A stretch of DNA of 8,320 bases from Pseudomonas sp. UBA5782 (lineage in GTDB: Bacteria; Pseudomonadota; Gammaproteobacteria; Pseudomonadales; Pseudomonadaceae). This document shows, piece after piece, positions 1 through 6,436 of the stretch (position 1 is the first letter of the stretch; every line of letters begins with the position of its first letter). Where the stretch lies: assembly GCA_002418465.1 (NCBI GenBank), contig DIEE01000233.1, positions 1 through 8,320 on the forward strand. The letters are read 5' to 3'. The translations under genes were made by a program, and so were the position numbers. The notes beneath the pieces were generated by a model, which was not told the DNA's origin, made no database searches, and saw nothing but the letters and a program-made list of their open reading frames with translations.

Positions 1-136
1 AGGCCGCGGCATGGGCCTGGTCGCTGCCCAGCCAGCGCTCGAAGCGTGCCTGCAGGCGCGGGTCTGCGTTGCCGGCGCGCAGGCGCACCATCCAGTCGAT
101 GGCCTGCTCGCCGGCGCGGTCCGGCGCGGCGCTCAT
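1..136 (-). CDS. FecR-like anti-sigma regulator, N-terminal fragment (runs off left edge)
   Basis: Reading leftward from ATG at 136, the frame stays open to the window edge, giving 45 residues. They include AIDWMVRLRAG and FERWLGSDQAHAAA, typical of the N-terminal cytoplasmic DUF4880 domain of FecR/PupR/FpvR-type regulators, which binds the cognate ECF sigma factor. In that family the rest of the protein has one membrane helix and a periplasmic domain that senses an occupied TonB-dependent receptor; none of this is in view. The ATG overlaps the TGA of the sigma gene as ATGA (133-136), so the two are probably translationally coupled. By family precedent a TonB-dependent receptor gene may lie further left. 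The family call is strong; the partner receptor and ligand are unknown. Confidence 0.88.
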   Translation of the reverse strand, partial: MSAAPDRAGEQAIDWMVRLRAGNADPRLQARFERWLGSDQAHAAA

Positions 137-639
137 GGCTTCGCCCCGCTGAGGTAGCACTGGCGCAGCGCCTGGGTCATGTAGCGGCCCACGGTGCGCT
201 CGGAAACGTCCAGCCGACGGGCAATTTCCGCGTAGCTGAAACCGTCGAGCTGGCTGTAGAGGAAGGCCTTCTTCACCGGCAGCGGCAGGCCGGACAGGCT
301 GCGCTCGATGGCGGTCAGCGCCTCCAGCAGCAGGGCGGTTTCCTCCGGCGAGGGCGCCAGGTTCTCGGGCAGCGCGGCGAGGCGTTCGAGGTAGGCGATT
401 TCCAGCTGGCGGCGGCGATGACGGTCGAAGATCAGCCGCCGGGCGATGGTCGACAGGTAGGCGCGCGGCTGGGCGATGCTGTCCGGGTCTATGCTCGAGG
501 TGAGCATCTGGCAGAAGGTCTCCGCCGCCGTGTCTTCGGCGTCCGCGTGGTTGCGCAGGCGCCGCTGCACGTGTTGCAGCAGCCAGCGATGATGGTCGCT
601 GAAGAAGAATCCCAGTTTGCTGGAAGACGAGTCGGACAC
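133..639 (-). CDS. ECF sigma-70 factor, FecI-like (iron-starvation type)
   Basis: This 168-residue protein has the usual ECF length and two-domain layout. Region 2 covers about residues 15-82, with PRAYLSTIARRLIFDRHRR near 58-76 forming the -10 recognition and core-binding helices. A linker follows, then region 4 at about 105-160, with the helix-turn-helix SYAEIARRLDVSERTVGRYM (125-144) for -35 recognition. It is most like the FecI/PupI/FpvI group, which transcribes TonB-dependent receptor genes when released by a FecR protein, and the next gene is such a regulator, overlapping by ATGA. The start is GTG: an in-frame stop lies just upstream (673-675) with no ATG between. The ribosome site is weak (GGTAG). 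A Fur-like site and a sigma-70 promoter lie directly upstream, which fits iron repression. The exact substrate system cannot be told. Confidence 0.92.
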   Translation of the reverse strand: MSDSSSSKLGFFFSDHHRWLLQHVQRRLRNHADAEDTAAETFCQMLTSSIDPDSIAQPRAYLSTIARRLIFDRHRRRQLEIAYLERLAALPENLAPSPEETALLLEALTAIERSLSGLPLPVKKAFLYSQLDGFSYAEIARRLDVSERTVGRYMTQALRQCYLSGAKP

Positions 640-660
640 CGGGTTTCTACCGCACGTAAG

Positions 661-675
661 TGTGAATTGTTCTCA
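661..675 (-). promoter_or_regulatory. candidate Fur box upstream of the ECF sigma gene
   Basis: On the minus strand this reads TGAGAACAATTCACA. It matches the 7-1-7 Fur consensus TGATAATNATTATCA at 10 of 14 specified positions. It sits 21 bases before the GTG start and touches the putative -10 box, so Fur-Fe2+ bound here would block initiation. The gene type (iron-starvation ECF sigma) makes the assignment more likely. It is a prediction by eye, without a scored matrix. Confidence 0.6.
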
Positions 676-703
676 TTTTACGGATCGCACGCCGGTGCGG
701 CAA
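675..703 (-). promoter_or_regulatory. sigma-70 promoter for the ECF sigma/fecR unit
   Basis: On the minus strand, TTGCCG (698-703) is followed after exactly 17 bases by TAAAAT (675-680), close to the TTGACA/TATAAT consensus. Initiation would fall around 667-669, inside the Fur-like site, leaving a leader of about 30 bases before the GTG. The AT-rich -10 stands out in a GC-rich background. No equally good promoter was found facing the divergent ABC transporter gene in the same 181-base gap. Confidence 0.55.
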
Positions 704-820
704 TCGCGCGCCATCGACCCGTTCTGGCGTGACGCTGCGGGCTTTGCGCCGAATCCGTGTTGAACCGCAGCGGAACTCGCCCGTCGAACTGCAAACAGCC
801 CTCGCCTGGAGTCCTGCCCA

Positions 821-2623
821 ATGAATGCCTACCGACAACCGCCGGACCCGGTGGCGCCTGCGCCTACGCTGCCGAGCCGGCCGGTTGCCTTCCTGATGCG
901 CTACGTGCGCCAGCGCCCACTGCACTTCGGTGGCATGTTCCTGCTCATCGTCGGTGCCTCCGGTTGCGGCGTGGCGGTGCAGTACGGGATGAAGCTGCTG
1001 GTCGATGCGATGGCTACCGACGACCGTGCGAACGCCGCGGTGTGGGCGCCGCTGGCGGTGTTCATCGGCCTGATCGTGCTGGAGAACGCCTTCTGGCGTG
1101 CGGGCGGCTGGCTCGGTTGCCGCACCGTGGTGTCGAGTTGCGTCGACCTGCGCGTCGACCTGTTCCGCTATCTCACCGGCCACCCGATGCGCTATTTCAG
1201 CGAGCATTTCGCCGGCGCGCTGGGCAACCGCATCACCGCCACCGGCAACGCCGCCGGCTCGATCTTCGGCGGGCTGGCCTGGCGCATCATGCCGCCCTGC
1301 GTGGACTTCGCCGGCGCCGTGCTGGTGCTGCTCACCGTGGATGTGCGCATGGCACTGACGCTGATCGGCTTCGTCCTGCTGGTGGCGGCGCTGATCACCG
1401 GTTTCGGCATCCTCGGCCGCTCCAAGCACCAGCGCTACGCCGCGCAGGCGGCGCGGGTCGGCGGCGAGCTGGTGGACGTGGTCAGCAACGTCTGGACGAT
1501 CAAGGCGTTCTCCGCCCGCGAGCGCGAGGCGCGCCGGCTTGCCGAGGAAATCGGCGTCGAGGCGTTGGCCCACCGGCGCAGCTGGATGTACCTGGAAAAG
1601 GCGCGGGTGATCCACGACATCTGCCTGTCGCTGATGGCCGGCGGCATGCTGATCTGGGCGATCAACCTGTGGCGCGGCGGCGGCATCACCGCCGGCGACG
1701 TGGTGATGGTCAGCACCCTGACCTTCCGCATCCTGCACGGCTCGCGCGAACTGGCGCTGGCGCTGGTGGACACCACCCAGCAGCTCGGTGCCATCGCCGA
1801 CACGCTGAAGATCATCGTCCAGCCGCACTCGCTGGACGACCCCGAACCGCAGCTGCTGCTCTCCCAGGGGCAGATCGAGTTCCGCGACGTGGCCTTCTCC
1901 TACCCGGACGGCCGTCGCGTCTTCGAGCATTTCCAGCTGAGCATTCCGCCGGGGCAGAAGGTCGGCATCGTAGGCTCTTCGGGCGCCGGCAAGTCGACCC
2001 TGATCAGCCTGATCCAGCGCCTCGACGACCCGCAGGCCGGCAGTGTGCTGATCGACGGCCAGGACATCAGCGACGTCAGCCAGGACAGCCTGCGCGCGCG
2101 CCTGGCTGTGGTGCCGCAGGAGGCGGCGCTGTTCAACCGGACGATCCGCGAGAACATCCGCTACGGTCGCCCGGACGCCACCGACGAGGAGGTGGTGGCC
2201 GCCGCGCAGCATGCCTACTGCGATGCCTTCATCCGCGAATTGCCGCACGGCTACGACACCCCGGTAGGCGAGCGCGGCGTGATGCTTTCCGGCGGCCAGC
2301 GCCAGCGCCTGGGCATCGCCCGCGCGTTCCTCAAGGACGCACCGATCCTGATTCTCGACGAGGCCACCTCGGCGCTGGATACCCACTCCGAGGCGGAAAT
2401 CCAGGCGGCCCTGGCCGGCCTGATGGAAGGCCGCACGGTGGTGGCGGTGGCGCACCGGCTGTCGACCCTGGCCAGCTTCGACCGCATCGTCGTGCTGCAG
2501 AAGGGCGTGATCGTCGAGGACGGCCCGCCCGACCAGCTGCGTAACCAAGGCGGGCTGTTCCAGTCGCTGTGGACGATCCAGGCCTCCGGCTTCAACCGCC
2601 GCGAAACCGACAAGGTGATCTAG
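821..2623 (+). CDS. ABC half-transporter (fused membrane and ATP-binding domains), exporter type
   Basis: This 600-residue inner-membrane protein has an N-terminal transmembrane domain with about six helices (near residues 36-60, 74-94, 155-173, 177-197, 265-285, 292-312). A complete nucleotide-binding domain follows from about 351. Visible motifs are Walker A GSSGAGKST (385-393), Q-loop Gln433 in VVPQEAALFNRTIREN, signature LSGGQRQR from 489, Walker B ILILDE with Asp513 and Glu514, the D-loop SALD, and the switch His545 in AHRLST. All catalytic residues are intact, so it should work as a homodimer or with another half-transporter. ATG 821 has GGAG nine bases upstream. The fold is that of MsbA/MdlB-type exporters; the substrate is not shown. 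It is divergent from an iron-type ECF sigma gene, so siderophore-related export or processing is possible but only inferred. Confidence 0.93.
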   Translation: MNAYRQPPDPVAPAPTLPSRPVAFLMRYVRQRPLHFGGMFLLIVGASGCGVAVQYGMKLLVDAMATDDRANAAVWAPLAVFIGLIVLENAFWRAGGWLGCRTVVSSCVDLRVDLFRYLTGHPMRYFSEHFAGALGNRITATGNAAGSIFGGLAWRIMPPCVDFAGAVLVLLTVDVRMALTLIGFVLLVAALITGFGILGRSKHQRYAAQAARVGGELVDVVSNVWTIKAFSAREREARRLAEEIGVEALAHRRSWMYLEKARVIHDICLSLMAGGMLIWAINLWRGGGITAGDVVMVSTLTFRILHGSRELALALVDTTQQLGAIADTLKIIVQPHSLDDPEPQLLLSQGQIEFRDVAFSYPDGRRVFEHFQLSIPPGQKVGIVGSSGAGKSTLISLIQRLDDPQAGSVLIDGQDISDVSQDSLRARLAVVPQEAALFNRTIRENIRYGRPDATDEEVVAAAQHAYCDAFIRELPHGYDTPVGERGVMLSGGQRQRLGIARAFLKDAPILILDEATSALDTHSEAEIQAALAGLMEGRTVVAVAHRLSTLASFDRIVVLQKGVIVEDGPPDQLRNQGGLFQSLWTIQASGFNRRETDKVI

Positions 2624-2635
2624 CGGGCGACTCCT

Positions 2636-2669
2636 GCGGCGCCCGGTGACCTTCGTTGCCGAGCGCCGC
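2636..2669. other. GC-rich hairpin downstream of the ABC transporter gene
   Basis: GCGGCGC (2636-2642) can pair with GCGCCGC (2663-2669), with an inner CGG/CCG pair of arms. It begins 13 bases after the ABC stop codon. There is no adjacent T-run (the next one is at about 2688-2692), so it is not a classical intrinsic terminator. It may protect the 3' end or terminate weakly. Confidence 0.25.
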
Positions 2670-2683
2670 TTCGCTGTCGCATC

Positions 2684-2711
2684 GAACTTTTTCCGTCGAA
2701 TCCCGGCCTGA
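2684..2711 (+). promoter_or_regulatory. candidate AlgU/RpoE-type promoter for the dodecin operon
   Basis: GAACTT (2684-2689) is a perfect match to the -35 of extracytoplasmic-stress sigma factors AlgU/RpoE. After a 17-base spacer comes CCTGA (2707-2711), one base off the TCTGA -10. Transcription would begin near 2718, about 50 bases before the dodecin ATG. Both elements and the spacing fit the known consensus, but such short motifs can occur by chance. Confidence 0.45.
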
Positions 2712-2716
2712 TTAGG

Positions 2717-2734
2717 TAGGCGGGTCGCTCCCGC
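2717..2734. repeat. short GCGGG hairpin, copy 1 of a related pair
   Basis: TAGGCGGGT followed by CGCTCCCGC forms a 5-bp GCGGG/CCCGC stem with a 5-base loop. The nine bases TAGGCGGGT recur exactly at 3376-3384, also followed by the complementary arm and then AAC or GAAC. It lies in the predicted 5' leader of the dodecin mRNA. It may be a degenerate REP-type element, common in Pseudomonas intergenic DNA, or simply a leader hairpin. Confidence 0.35.
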
Positions 2735-2768
2735 AACCGAACGATCATTCATCCCACGGGAGAAACGC

Positions 2769-2984
2769 ATGTCGGATCATCACACCTACAAACTGGTCGA
2801 ACTGGTCGGCTCATCCACGTCTACCATCGAAGATGCCATCAACAACGCGCTCGCCGAGGCGGCGAAGAGCGTCAAGCTGATGGAGTGGTTCGAAGTCGTG
2901 GAGACCCGCGGGCATATCGAGAACGGGGCGGTGGCGCATTACCAGGTCACCATCAAAGTCGGGTTCCGTGTCGAACACAGCTGA
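2769..2984 (+). CDS. dodecin family flavin-binding protein
   Basis: This 71-residue protein matches dodecins along its whole length: YKLVELVGSS at the first strand, a helix with AINNALAEAAKSV, then WFEVVETRGHI and a final strand QVTIKVGFRVE. Dodecins form hollow dodecamers that bind flavin pairs (FMN, riboflavin or their breakdown products) and act as flavin stores or buffers in the cytoplasm. Trp40 corresponds to the tryptophan that stacks on the isoalloxazine ring, and Gln59 to the conserved glutamine that contacts it. ATG 2769 has a strong GGGAG six bases upstream. It is followed 52 bases later by a DUF1161 gene with no terminator between, so the two are probably cotranscribed. A candidate AlgU-type promoter upstream suggests envelope-stress control. 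Confidence 0.95.
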   Translation: MSDHHTYKLVELVGSSTSTIEDAINNALAEAAKSVKLMEWFEVVETRGHIENGAVAHYQVTIKVGFRVEHS

Positions 2985-3036
2985 TGCGCTGACGACAGGG
3001 AATCCAGGGGCGGTAACCACCAACGAGGGAACGAAG

Positions 3037-3261
3037 ATGAAAAGAGTACTGATGGCAGTGGGTTTGAGCGTGCTGGCTTCCTCGGCATTCGCCGCCGCCA
3101 AGCCGTGCGAGGAGCTGAAAGCCGAAATCGCCGCGAAGATCGAGGCGAAGGGAGCTTCGGGTTTCACCCTCGAAGTGGTCGATAAAGGCGCCGCGGCCGA
3201 TGGTCAGGTGGTCGGCAGCTGTGAAGCCGGCAGCAAGGAAATCGTCTATCGCAAAGGCTGA
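3037..3261 (+). CDS. DUF1161 (YnfD-like) small secreted protein
   Basis: This 74-residue protein begins MKRVLMAVGLSVLASSAFA, a signal peptide with probable cleavage after Ala19 or Ala20. The mature part is about 54 residues, so it should be periplasmic. It has two cysteines, Cys24 (KPCEELKAEI) and Cys62 (VVGSCEAGS), which could form a disulfide, and a conserved ending IVYRKG. This is the DUF1161 pattern; its function is unknown. I chose ATG 3037 over an in-frame ATG at 2968 because GAGGGA lies six bases upstream and the signal peptide starts exactly there, whereas 2968 would overlap the dodecin gene. A strong terminator follows. A paralogue with both cysteines conserved and roughly half identical mature residues lies at 8062-8295. 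Confidence 0.88.
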   Translation: MKRVLMAVGLSVLASSAFAAAKPCEELKAEIAAKIEAKGASGFTLEVVDKGAAADGQVVGSCEAGSKEIVYRKG

Positions 3262-3284
3262 TCCGCAGCCCGCGCGATGTACAG

Positions 3285-3314
3285 AAAAACGGCCCGAAAT
3301 CGGGCCGTTTTTTT
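3285..3314 (+). terminator. strong intrinsic terminator after the dodecin-DUF1161 unit
   Basis: ACGGCCCG (3289-3296) pairs perfectly with CGGGCCGT (3301-3308) around an AAAT loop, followed by seven Ts (3308-3314). The A5 tract at 3285-3289 extends the stem and gives a T-run on the opposite strand, so it could also stop leftward transcription from the oxidoreductase gene that converges on it. Confidence 0.93.
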
Positions 3315-3375
3315 ATGTGCGCGCCGCAGCGCAGTCCCTACGAGTCTGCGAGCCAGCGTATCCGCGCCAGATACC

Positions 3376-3393
3376 TAGGCGGGTGAAACCCGC
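3376..3393. repeat. short GCGGGT hairpin, copy 2 of a related pair (REP-like)
   Basis: GCGGGT (3379-3384), GAA loop, ACCCGC (3388-3393) is a perfect 6-bp stem. It shares TAGGCGGGT with the hairpin at 2717-2734. Sequences with the core GCGGGTNAAACCCGC are frequent in Pseudomonas intergenic DNA, so it may be a REP-type remnant. It lies in the gap (3315-3423) between the terminator and the 3' end of the oxidoreductase gene; nothing else is recognisable there. Confidence 0.4.
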
Positions 3394-3423
3394 GAACGCG
3401 AGCCACTGCACTTCCGCGTCAGG

Positions 3424-4431
3424 TCAGATCGTTCCCGCGTGCAGCTGGCCGAGGATCTCGTAGGAGCGCAGGCGCGAAGCGTGTTCGTAGAGGTCGCAGG
3501 TGAAGATCAGCTCGTCGGCCTGGGTCTGTTCGAGGAGGATTTCCAGCCGCGCGCGGACCTTTTCCGGGCCGCCGATCACCGCCATGCCGAAGAAGTTGCC
3601 GACTGCGTCCTGCTCGTGCGGCAGCCAGCGGCCGCGCATGCTTTCCACCGGCGGACGCAGCACCAGGCTCTCGCCGCGCAGCAGCGCGAGGATGCGCTGG
3701 AACGCCGTGGTGGCGAGGAATTCGGCCTGCTCGTCGCTGTCCGCGGCGATCAGCGGCACGCCGAGCATCACGTAGGGTTTGTCGAGCACCGCCGAGGGCC
3801 GGAAGTTCTCCCGGTACAGGCGGATCGCCTCGTGCACGTAGCGCGGCGCGAAGTGCGAGGCGAAGGCGTAGGGCAGGCCCTTGGCGGCGGCCAGTTGCGC
3901 GCTGAACAGGCTGGAGCCGAGCAGCCAGATCGGCAGGTTGCTGTCGGCGCCGGGCATCGCCACCACGCGCTGGTTGGGCTGGCGCGGGCCGAGCAGTTTC
4001 TCCAGTTCCTCCACGTCGCGCGGGAAGTCGTCGGCGCTGCCCATGCGGTCGCGGCGCAGGGCGTGGGCGGTGAACTGGTCGGCGCCGGGCGCGCGGCCCA
4101 GGCCAAGGTCGATGCGCCCCGGATACAGCGCTTCGAGGGTGCCGAACTGTTCGGCGATCACCAGCGGCGCGTGGTTCGGCAGCATGATCCCGCCGGCACC
4201 AACGCGAATGCTCGAGGTGCCGCTGGCCAGGTAGCCGAGCAGCACCGCGGTGGCGGAACTGGCGATGCCGTCCATGTGGTGGTGCTCGGCGACCAAGAGG
4301 GGGGTGAAGCCGAGCCGCTCGACGTGGCGCGCCAGGTCCAGCGAATTGCGCAGCGCCTGGGCGGCATTGCCGTCGTTGCGGATCGGCACCAGGTCGAGGG
4401 TGGAAATACGGGTATTGGCGAGTCGGGACAT
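3424..4431 (-). CDS. LLM-class (luciferase-like) flavin-dependent oxidoreductase, YhbW type
   Basis: This 335-residue protein spans the full bacterial-luciferase TIM-barrel family. It begins with LDLVPIRNDGNAAQALRNS (12-30), then VAEHHHMDGIASSAT (47-61), IRVGAGGIMLPNHAPLVIAEQF (75-96) and ALYPGRIDLGLGRAPG (101-116). These segments typify the 'luciferase family oxidoreductase group 1' that includes E. coli YhbW. Family members use FMNH2 and oxygen for monooxygenation; the substrate here is unknown. Near the C-terminus, GMAVIGGPEKVRARLEILLEQTQADELIF is the usual closing segment. ATG 4431 has GAGGTGA a few bases upstream. It lies 100 bases after the antiporter gene on the same strand, so cotranscription is possible. 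The nearby dodecin also handles flavins but is on the other strand, so a link is speculative. Confidence 0.93.
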   Translation of the reverse strand: MSRLANTRISTLDLVPIRNDGNAAQALRNSLDLARHVERLGFTPLLVAEHHHMDGIASSATAVLLGYLASGTSSIRVGAGGIMLPNHAPLVIAEQFGTLEALYPGRIDLGLGRAPGADQFTAHALRRDRMGSADDFPRDVEELEKLLGPRQPNQRVVAMPGADSNLPIWLLGSSLFSAQLAAAKGLPYAFASHFAPRYVHEAIRLYRENFRPSAVLDKPYVMLGVPLIAADSDEQAEFLATTAFQRILALLRGESLVLRPPVESMRGRWLPHEQDAVGNFFGMAVIGGPEKVRARLEILLEQTQADELIFTCDLYEHASRLRSYEILGQLHAGTI

Positions 4432-4507
4432 GTCTGTTCACCTCGTTGTATGAGGGCTAGATGCGGGCGCGGCCGGGCAAACACAAGCCTGCGCGGCTCA
4501 ATCCGGG

Positions 4508-4527
4508 CCCGCGCTGCGCGGCGCGGG
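4508..4527. other. GC hairpin between antiporter and oxidoreductase genes
   Basis: CCCGCGC (4508-4514) and GCGCGGG (4521-4527) form a 7-bp stem with loop TGCGCG just past the antiporter stop. No T-run follows on the minus strand (it continues into GGCCCGGAT-like sequence), so at best it attenuates or stabilises the message. The rest of the 100-base gap (4432-4531) shows only the oxidoreductase ribosome site. Confidence 0.3.
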
Positions 4528-4531
4528 GCTC

Positions 4532-5899
4532 TCAGCCCTTGCCGGGCTGTACCGCCGGCACGGCGGCGTAGCGTTTTTCGTAGCGGCTGAGCAGCGGCTG
4601 GGTGGTCAGGCCATGGATGAGGATGCTCAGCGCGACCACCGACAGCGTCAGGTCGGTGACATCCACCCGTGCCGATTCCTGCAGATGGTGATTCAGCGCG
4701 TAGCACAGGTAATACAGGCTGCCGATGCCACGGATGCCGAACCAGCCGAGCAGCCGTCGTTGCGGCCGGCTGACCAGGCTGCGCGGGAACACCAGCCACA
4801 CCGACAGCGGGCGGATCACCGCGAACAGCGCCAGGCCGAGCGGCACCGCGCGCCAGTCCCAGTGCACCGTCAGTACCACGCCGAGGATGGTCACCAGCAG
4901 CACTTCCAGGCTGCGTTCGAGCAGGTTGCCGAAGCTGAGGATGTCGCTCATCAGCACGCCGGCGGCGATCTTCGGCTCGTCCAGGCGGGTGCCGTCGACG
5001 TCGAGCTGCTGCGGGATTTCGCCGGCCAGGCGCGGCAGTGCCTTGCGCGTGATGTGTTCGGCCGGCTCGGCGGCATAGCCGCTGGAGGAAATCTCCGCGT
5101 GGCGCAGGCCGACGCCGGCGGCGAAGGTGGCGAGGAAGCCCCAGGCGCCGATGGATTCGGCGATCACGTAGGACAGCGCGATCAGTGCCAGGGCGAGGAA
5201 GTCGTTGGGCGAGATGCCGGTCTCGGCGTGCCGCGCGCGCAGGTGGATCGCCAGTCGGCCGACCAGCTTGCCGAGCAGGAAGCCGCTGATCAGCCCGGCC
5301 GGCACCGCCCACAGCAGGCGCTGCCAGAACCAGTCGTCGAGCCAGCTCCAGGCGCCGCCGTCGTATTCGATCAGCAGCAGGCCGAAGATCACGAAGGGAA
5401 ATGCCACGCCGTCGTTGAAGCCGGCCTCGCCGGTCAGCCCGTAGCGCACGCGATCGGCGTCGCTGGCGTGGTTGACCTGCACCAGGCTGGCGAGCACCGG
5501 ATCGGTGGGGGCGAGAATCGCGCCGATCAGCACCGCCACCCCCCAGCTGAGGCCGAAACCGTAATGGCCGACCAGCGCCACGCCGGCGATGCACAGCAGC
5601 ATCACCGGGCCGACCAGCAGGTAGGCGCTGAGCCAGGCGGGGTCGCTGAACGACAGGCGCAGCTTGATCCCGCTGGCGAACAGCGAGACCAGCACGGCGA
5701 CCTCGGTGAGGTGTTCCAGCCACACGGCGATCTGGTCGAAGTCGGCATGCCAGAGGCCGATGCCGAACTGGCCGATGAGCACGCCGAACGCCAGGTAGAG
5801 GATCGACGTGGTGACCGGCAGCCAGCGCAGGAATGCCGAGGCCAGGGCCAGTGCCAGCAGCAGAATGCCGAGCACGGCCATCCATTGGATGAAATTCAT
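4532..5899 (-). CDS. CPA1-type Na+(K+)/H+ antiporter (NhaP/NHE family)
   Basis: This 455-residue inner-membrane protein is almost wholly hydrophobic helices (about a dozen) up to about residue 435. Family landmarks are present: ILAPTDPVLAS with Thr132-Asp133 in the unwound helix, GEAGFNDGVAFPF with the ion-binding Asn162-Asp163 pair, and GWFGIRGIGSLYYL with Arg390. The Asn-Asp pair marks CPA1 electroneutral exchangers, which expel Na+ or K+ for H+ and so control pH and salt. There is no large C-terminal cytosolic TrkA domain; the protein ends about 20 residues after the last helix. A loop at about 270-315 is polar. The ATG at 5899 has no clear ribosome site; an in-frame ATG at codon 7 is no better. 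It lies 82 bases after the lipoprotein pair on the same strand. Ion preference cannot be read from sequence. Confidence 0.92.
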   Translation of the reverse strand: MNFIQWMAVLGILLLALALASAFLRWLPVTTSILYLAFGVLIGQFGIGLWHADFDQIAVWLEHLTEVAVLVSLFASGIKLRLSFSDPAWLSAYLLVGPVMLLCIAGVALVGHYGFGLSWGVAVLIGAILAPTDPVLASLVQVNHASDADRVRYGLTGEAGFNDGVAFPFVIFGLLLIEYDGGAWSWLDDWFWQRLLWAVPAGLISGFLLGKLVGRLAIHLRARHAETGISPNDFLALALIALSYVIAESIGAWGFLATFAAGVGLRHAEISSSGYAAEPAEHITRKALPRLAGEIPQQLDVDGTRLDEPKIAAGVLMSDILSFGNLLERSLEVLLVTILGVVLTVHWDWRAVPLGLALFAVIRPLSVWLVFPRSLVSRPQRRLLGWFGIRGIGSLYYLCYALNHHLQESARVDVTDLTLSVVALSILIHGLTTQPLLSRYEKRYAAVPAVQPGKG

Positions 5900-5911
5900 G
5901 GGAAATTCGCT

Positions 5912-5926
5912 GCCCGGTTATCGGGC
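5912..5926. other. hairpin just upstream of the antiporter start
   Basis: GCCCG (5912-5916), GTTAT loop, CGGGC (5922-5926), followed by a GGGCCC pair at 5923-5928 and 5934-5939 that could pair alternatively. The first stem ends 12 bases from the ATG at 5899, in the place where a ribosome site would be expected. It may influence antiporter translation or mark the end of the lipoprotein transcript; there is no T-run. Confidence 0.3.
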
Positions 5927-5981
5927 CCGAGGTGGGCCCATGGGGTTTCGATGCGCGGGCGTCGGCTGAGGTTCCGCCGCG

Positions 5982-6401
5982 CTAGTACGGGCCGCAGCGC
6001 AGCAACTGGGCACTGGCGACCAGCTCGCGACCTTCGCCGTACAGCCAGCCCTGCGCCTTGAGCACCAGCGGCCGGGCTTCCAGGCGATAACGCTGGCCGG
6101 GGACGAAACCGTCGTAGCGCACGCGCAGGTAGCAGGTCACCTGCGAGGGGCCGCTGGAATCGACGCCGCCGCCGCGATTGACCTCGTACTGGTAGCGCAC
6201 GTCCAGTTCGTGGAGGCCGGGGCCGACCTGGAAGTAGCGGGCATCATCGACACGCTTGCCGTCCAGCCGGTCGGCCGAGACGTCGCCCACCGGCACCGCC
6301 CGGACATCGACCCAGGCGAGGTTCGGGTCGGGTGTCGGAAGCGGCGCCGCCGCACAGGCATGCAGCAGTGGCAGCAGCAGGAGAACGGCCAGATTACGCA
6401 T
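5982..6401 (-). CDS. small lipoprotein of unknown function (downstream paralogue of a tandem pair)
   Basis: This 139-residue protein starts MRNLAVLLLLPLLHAC, a lipoprotein signal with lipobox LHAC and lipidated Cys16. Position +2 is Ala, not Asp, so outer-membrane sorting is expected. The mature part has PDPNLAWVDVRA (24-35), DDARYFQVGPGLHELDVRYQYEV (52-74) and PGQRYRLEARPL (101-112), suggesting a small beta-sandwich with some resemblance to PEGA/DUF2846-like repeats; this fold idea is my inference. Cys90 and Cys136 are both shared with the upstream paralogue and could form a disulfide. ATG 6401 has GAGGA seven bases upstream. A much longer open frame through here begins in the aminopeptidase region and is rejected. 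The gene follows its paralogue by 35 bases, so the two form one operon. I do not recognise a named family. Confidence 0.8.
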   Translation of the reverse strand: MRNLAVLLLLPLLHACAAAPLPTPDPNLAWVDVRAVPVGDVSADRLDGKRVDDARYFQVGPGLHELDVRYQYEVNRGGGVDSSGPSQVTCYLRVRYDGFVPGQRYRLEARPLVLKAQGWLYGEGRELVASAQLLRCGPY

Positions 6402-6436
6402 CGCGGATTCCTCGTCAGGGGACCGCAGGATAACCG

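Noticed and set aside
46..732. Plus-strand open frame (228 codons) opposite the ECF sigma gene
   Set aside because: No recognisable domain; it covers the promoter, Fur-like site and sigma gene in antisense.
757..2544. Second plus-strand open frame of 595 codons over the ABC gene
   Set aside because: Low-complexity Arg/Pro/Ala composition and no motifs; the frame from 821 is clearly the coding one.
647..2770. Long minus-strand open frame (707 codons) opposite the ABC transporter
   Set aside because: Rich in Arg, His, Gln and Ala with no domain; it is the antisense shadow expected of a GC-rich gene, and the plus-strand frame has every ABC motif.
2968..3036. Upstream in-frame start for the first DUF1161 protein
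   Set aside because: It overlaps the dodecin gene and displaces the signal peptide; ATG 3037 has GAGGGA at ideal spacing.
4158..5885. Minus-strand frame of 575 codons in a different frame from the antiporter and oxidoreductase
   Set aside because: Arg/Pro-rich and spans two well-supported genes; a frame-shifted shadow.
4613..6061. Plus-strand open frame (482 codons) opposite the antiporter
   Set aside because: Composition dominated by Gln, His, Arg, Ala and Asp, no hydrophobic core; antisense shadow of the antiporter gene.
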